DNA of 64,000 nt from Brevibacillus sp. DP1.3A (GTDB lineage Bacteria; Bacillota; Bacilli; Brevibacillales; Brevibacillaceae): positions 1,251,001 through 1,315,000 of the forward strand of contig NZ_CP085876.1 of assembly GCF_013284245.2 (NCBI RefSeq). The letters run 5' to 3'. The notes under the pieces are model-generated. The model searched no databases, was not told the DNA's origin, and saw only the letters and a list, made by a program, of their open reading frames with translations. The position numbers were made by a program, and so were the translations under genes. Each line of letters begins with the position of its first letter. Position 1 is the stretch's first letter. Below are positions 61,550 to 64,000 of the stretch, in pieces.

Positions 61550-61674
61550 CTCTTATCCGTTGGAATTAGCACCGTTTCGCTATCCAAGGTACGCATTTTC
61601 AACGTACGATTCATGGTATAGCGCCGGTTGCCGGGCATCATAGGGCCAGTCCCTCAGCCAGCTCGCGATAAGAG
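61550..61674 (-). ncRNA. SAM-I (S-box) riboswitch of mtnWXBD
   Basis: On the minus strand the RNA runs from CTCTTATC to GATAAGAG (P1). Between lie GAGCTGGCTGAGGGACTGGC, CCGGCAACC and GGTGCTAATTCCAAC, the S-box core. High SAM should favour the downstream terminator and lower mtnWXBD expression. Confidence 0.96.
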
Positions 61675-61689
61675 TTATTCGTTTCCCCC

Positions 61690-61718
61690 ATGATATGACG
61701 TTCATTCTCAGGAGTCAA
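61690..61718 (-). promoter_or_regulatory. Sigma-A promoter of mtnWXBD
   Basis: On the minus strand TTGACT (61713-61718) and TATCAT (61690-61695) have a 17-base spacer just before the riboswitch. Confidence 0.75.
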
Positions 61719-61771
61719 TCTTTGTTTTTGTAGAGAATGTGCAGCAGGTTATCAGAAAAATGAGATGAAGG

Positions 61772-61797
61772 TGAAACTTTTTGACAATTCCTTCGTG
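61772..61797 (+). promoter_or_regulatory. ECF-type promoter of the sigma factor gene
   Basis: TGAAAC (61772-61777), 16 bases, then CGTG (61794-61797) fits the envelope-stress ECF consensus of bacilli (TGAAAC-N16-CGTM). Autoregulation by the encoded sigma factor is expected. Transcription would start near 61804, at or next to the ATG of the gene. Confidence 0.7.
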
Positions 61798-61804
61798 GTA
61801 AGGG

Positions 61805-62323
61805 ATGAAGGGGTGTGAACGGCTTGGGAAAGTAGGTCTGGAGGATGTGTACCAGCTGCATGTAAACGATATTTACCGCTATCTTTTCCGGCTGACACGA
61901 GATGAAAGGCTGGCAGAGGATCTGACACAGGAAACCTTTTGTCGCGCCTTCTCTTCCTTGGACGACTACCGTGGGGAAAAAGTACGGCCTTGGCTATTCA
62001 AGGTGGCCTATCACGCTTTCGTGGACGGCTATCGCAAGAAGACGAAACAACGGTTTGCGTATGTGGAAGCCCTGCCAGAGCGACGTGATCATTCGGCGGT
62101 TGATCCGGCAGAGCATGTCGTGAACAAGGAGCTGTGGGAAGTGGCCCATGACTATTTGGAGCAACTTCCGGAAAAGCAGAGACAGGTCATTTTGTTGTCT
62201 GCCATGCAGTTTTCCTACGCGGAAATGGCAGAGGTACTCGGGATCGAGCTGGCAGACGTCAAGCGTTCCTTGTTTCGTGGACGACAAAAGATGCGGCAGT
62301 TGTGGAGGGAGGAAAGCCTGTGA
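61805..62323 (+). CDS. ECF sigma factor, SigM-like
   Basis: The 172-residue protein has sigma region 2 (about 15-80: YQLHVNDIYRYLFRLTRDERLAEDLTQETFCRAF, split by turns, with RPWLFKVAYHAFVD) and region 4 (about 110-165: LPEKQRQVILLSAMQFSYAEMAEVLGI). It resembles B. subtilis SigM, and the next gene is a Sigma_reg-type anti-sigma like YhdL, which strengthens that view. ATG 61805 lacks a proper SD but coincides with the predicted transcript start; an in-frame GTG at 61850 has GGAGG two bases away, too close. Neighbouring mtn operons are unrelated. Confidence 0.88.
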   Translation: MKGCERLGKVGLEDVYQLHVNDIYRYLFRLTRDERLAEDLTQETFCRAFSSLDDYRGEKVRPWLFKVAYHAFVDGYRKKTKQRFAYVEALPERRDHSAVDPAEHVVNKELWEVAHDYLEQLPEKQRQVILLSAMQFSYAEMAEVLGIELADVKRSLFRGRQKMRQLWREESL

Positions 62324-63501
62324 TGAACAAGGATGAGAATAATCGCGAACAAAGGCTGGTTGCTTATTTGCGTGGGGAAATGGCGGAAGAAGATTCAAAA
62401 CAATTCGAGGAGGAAATAGCCGCTGACGAGGAATACGCACAGCGGTTGGAGAGGCTTTTGCTGGGGGAAGAAACGGGAGCGGGCAACGTGAAGACAAAAC
62501 AGCCTGAAACGCTGTCGGCTGAAAAACAGCGCGCCATTGTTCGCCGGGGGAAATGGAAAAATCGGTTGAGCAACGCTGGATTCACCATAGTGCTTCCCTT
62601 TTTTGCCGGAGTTGTGTTGCTGATTCTGAATGGCTGGGTTGGGTCACTGATGCATGAAGATCTGTTCCGCGTTGCGAAGTCGATGGTTAATTTTACTCAA
62701 CCAGGTGTTAGTGTAGGCGGGAGTGGCTCGCAGGTGGGATTGTTTTACGGCAATATCAGCATGGAGCTGCGTGAAAGAGTTGGAGCGGAAGAAAAGAACG
62801 CTGGCCGCTTTGAAAGCACAAATGTGCTGTGGAAAGTAAACGCTGGGCCGAAATGGCCGGATGGGGTTAGGGAACAGAAGCTGTATTTCCGTTATCCGAC
62901 AGACGGGGAAATGGTGGATACGGAATCGCGCACTTCACCTGCCTGGACGACGATGGAGAAGCTACCAGAGGGAACGGTTTCTCAGCTTGCGATTTCCTTT
63001 GATCGCTTTCTGACGTACGAGGAGTACTATGAATTGGTTTCGAGCCATGTTTCCTCTTCGGGACAAGATACAGTTTGGTTTGCCGTAGACACAGGGATCG
63101 AGACCAAAGAGAGTCAAGAGGGACAATTGATGTTAGGACCGGGAAAAGTATGGGGTTTTGCAGAAAGGGAGCTGAATTATGGTGGCCCTATTCTTGTAAA
63201 CGGGGAAGGGGATAGGCGGATGGCGACTTATCTGAACGAAATGAAGTATTTGTCCGAGCAAGAAGGTTTGACTCGCGATATCGGCAGATCCTTGTTATTT
63301 CGTAGCGACCCGCAAATTACAGAACGATACAACTACATGCAACAAAACGGAGTGCGAATCTATGGCGCTGTCCTGACCGGACCTACGAAAGAACTGCTTA
63401 AGCTCAAGACCGAAAAGTCGATAACAGCAGCGTTTTTAGGCAAAGTAGACTGGTGGAATTGGGATACCCCTTCGGCATCGGGAACTCATCACACCTACTA
63501 A
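62323..63501 (+). CDS. Membrane anti-sigma factor with Sigma_reg N and C domains
   Basis: The 392-residue protein has a cytoplasmic N-terminus (about 1-85, AYLRGEMAEEDSKQFEEEI), one membrane helix (about 88-108: GFTIVLPFFAGVVLLILNGW) and an extracytoplasmic part with DLFRVAKSMVNFTQPGVSVG (Sigma_reg_N) and LPEGTVSQLAISFDRFLTYEE (Sigma_reg_C). This is the architecture of YhdL, the SigM anti-sigma. ATG 62323 overlaps the sigma stop by one base, ten bases after GGGAGG; GTG 62320 is possible. It should hold the sigma factor at the membrane until envelope stress. Confidence 0.88.
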   Translation: MNKDENNREQRLVAYLRGEMAEEDSKQFEEEIAADEEYAQRLERLLLGEETGAGNVKTKQPETLSAEKQRAIVRRGKWKNRLSNAGFTIVLPFFAGVVLLILNGWVGSLMHEDLFRVAKSMVNFTQPGVSVGGSGSQVGLFYGNISMELRERVGAEEKNAGRFESTNVLWKVNAGPKWPDGVREQKLYFRYPTDGEMVDTESRTSPAWTTMEKLPEGTVSQLAISFDRFLTYEEYYELVSSHVSSSGQDTVWFAVDTGIETKESQEGQLMLGPGKVWGFAERELNYGGPILVNGEGDRRMATYLNEMKYLSEQEGLTRDIGRSLLFRSDPQITERYNYMQQNGVRIYGAVLTGPTKELLKLKTEKSITAAFLGKVDWWNWDTPSASGTHHTY

Positions 63502-63533
63502 TTGCAAGGTGCGAATTTTTGCACAAAAGGGTG

Positions 63534-63563
63534 TTGACATCGTGGAAGCGTTGGTTGTATGAT
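63534..63563 (+). promoter_or_regulatory. Sigma-A promoter of mtnK
   Basis: TTGACA (63534-63539) and TATGAT (63558-63563) with an 18-base spacer lie just upstream of the second SAM riboswitch. Confidence 0.8.
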
Positions 63564-63598
63564 TCAAACTAAATCAAAAACCGAATACGATTTGGATA

Positions 63599-63742
63599 CC
63601 TTATCCAGAGAAGGTGGAGGGACTGGCCCGATGATACCCGGCAACCGACATGACGCCATTCAGACGCGACAAAGCGACTGATTGACAGGCGACATGCACG
63701 GTGCTAATTCCTGCAGAAACAAAAGTAGTCTGGAAGATAAGG
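63599..63742 (+). ncRNA. SAM-I (S-box) riboswitch of mtnK
   Basis: P1 is CCTTATC / GATAAGG. The core carries GGTGGAGGGACTGGCCCGAT, CCCGGCAACC and GGTGCTAATTCCTGC. It governs the mtnK transcript through the terminator at 63777. Confidence 0.96.
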
Positions 63743-63776
63743 GGGACATCAACACGGTTCTTACACGTGACGACAC

Positions 63777-63808
63777 GACCTCTTTTCTTCGGGAAAAGAG
63801 GTCTTTTT
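63777..63808 (+). terminator. Riboswitch terminator upstream of mtnK
   Basis: GACCTCTTTTC / GAAAAGAGGTC (11-bp stem, 5-base loop) is followed by TTTTTATT. Confidence 0.93.
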
Positions 63809-63877
63809 ATTGCTCCAGGTACTCAAACAAAACAAATAGAGATAGAGAAAAAATACGTAGAGGGGAGTTTTGGAATC

Positions 63878-64000
63878 ATGGCATATCGCGCATTGACTGA
63901 ACAGGAAGCAGTGGAGTACGTAAAAGGAATACCGGGTCTTTTTAGCGAAGGAGCAGAGCTGATCAGCCGCGAAATCGGGGATGGCAACCTCAATCTGGTT
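63878..64000 (+). CDS. mtnK: S-methyl-5-thioribose kinase (3' end cut by window)
   Basis: Only the first 41 residues are visible: MAYRALTEQEAVEYVKGIPG, FSEGAELISREIGDGNLNLV. The EIGDGNLNLV motif is the nucleotide-binding loop of MtnK, which phosphorylates methylthioribose at the entry of methionine salvage. GGGGAG lies ten bases before ATG. The SAM-I riboswitch upstream and the mtnWXBD operon nearby confirm the role. Confidence 0.93.
   Translation, partial: MAYRALTEQEAVEYVKGIPGLFSEGAELISREIGDGNLNLV

Noticed and set aside
1..64000. CRISPR arrays, prophage, insertion sequences, tRNA or rRNA genes
   Set aside because: No regularly spaced repeats, transposases, integrases, phage structural genes or structural-RNA signatures were seen on either strand.

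Overview
The window looks like a chromosomal segment of an endospore-forming, low-to-mid GC Firmicute. Brevibacillus, or a close relative in Paenibacillaceae, is the best guess. The evidence is three spore-germinant receptor (ger) operons, CotF-type and YjcZ-type spore proteins, an SLH-domain protein, a proline T-box, two SAM-I riboswitches, a cobalamin riboswitch, a FadR-type operator, a GlnR/TnrA-type box, strong GGAGG ribosome binding sites and many GTG/TTG starts. No rRNA, tRNA, CRISPR array, intact transposase or prophage was seen. The genus assignment is inference; no database could be searched.

Layout. 1-5.3 kb: a LysR regulator fragment with a coupled alpha/beta hydrolase, a BMP/Med-like binding protein coupled to a sensor histidine kinase, and a CheY-like regulator. 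5.3-11 kb: ornithine cyclodeaminase and a MHS-family transporter divergent from an XRE-cupin regulator (two identical-core palindromes between them), then adeR-ald. 11-14.7 kb: ger operon 1 (B-A-C). 14.8-19.1 kb: pyrD and the B12-riboswitch-controlled cobalt transporter cbiMNQO. 19.1-22.5 kb: small genes of mostly unknown function, including a 184-residue caspase-like protein whose ribosome binding site lies in a long predicted hairpin. 22.5-28.6 kb: L,D-transpeptidase, a GSI-beta-type glutamine synthetase, panE-like, ispH, MFS and a cupredoxin with a dismantled copper site. 28.6-36 kb: a PadR operon with a perfect operator, phosphate transport (Pit plus DUF47), a LysE exporter facing a MocR regulator, two spore coat genes and a P-loop/Asp23 fusion. 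36-40 kb: proBAC under a T-box. 41-43.5 kb: a decayed patch with a cut ABC ATPase, a cut ABC permease and a remnant of a BREX-type pglX methylase. 43.7-50.6 kb: SLH protein and fadNAE. 50.6-58.3 kb: ger operons 2 and 3, divergent. 58.3-64 kb: methionine salvage (mtnWXBD on minus, mtnK on plus, each behind a SAM-I riboswitch) flanking a SigM-like ECF sigma factor and its anti-sigma factor.

Working together. The segment mixes housekeeping biosynthesis (pyrimidine, proline, isoprenoid, glutamine, methionine salvage) with spore biology (three germinant receptors, coat proteins; ald may supply or remove the germinant L-alanine) and envelope stress (ECF sigma pair). The most unusual items are the caspase-like gene with its SD-sequestering leader, the BREX/ABC graveyard, the GSI-beta glutamine synthetase with a GlnR-type box, the ligand-less cupredoxin, and the apparently leaderless ECF sigma transcript.
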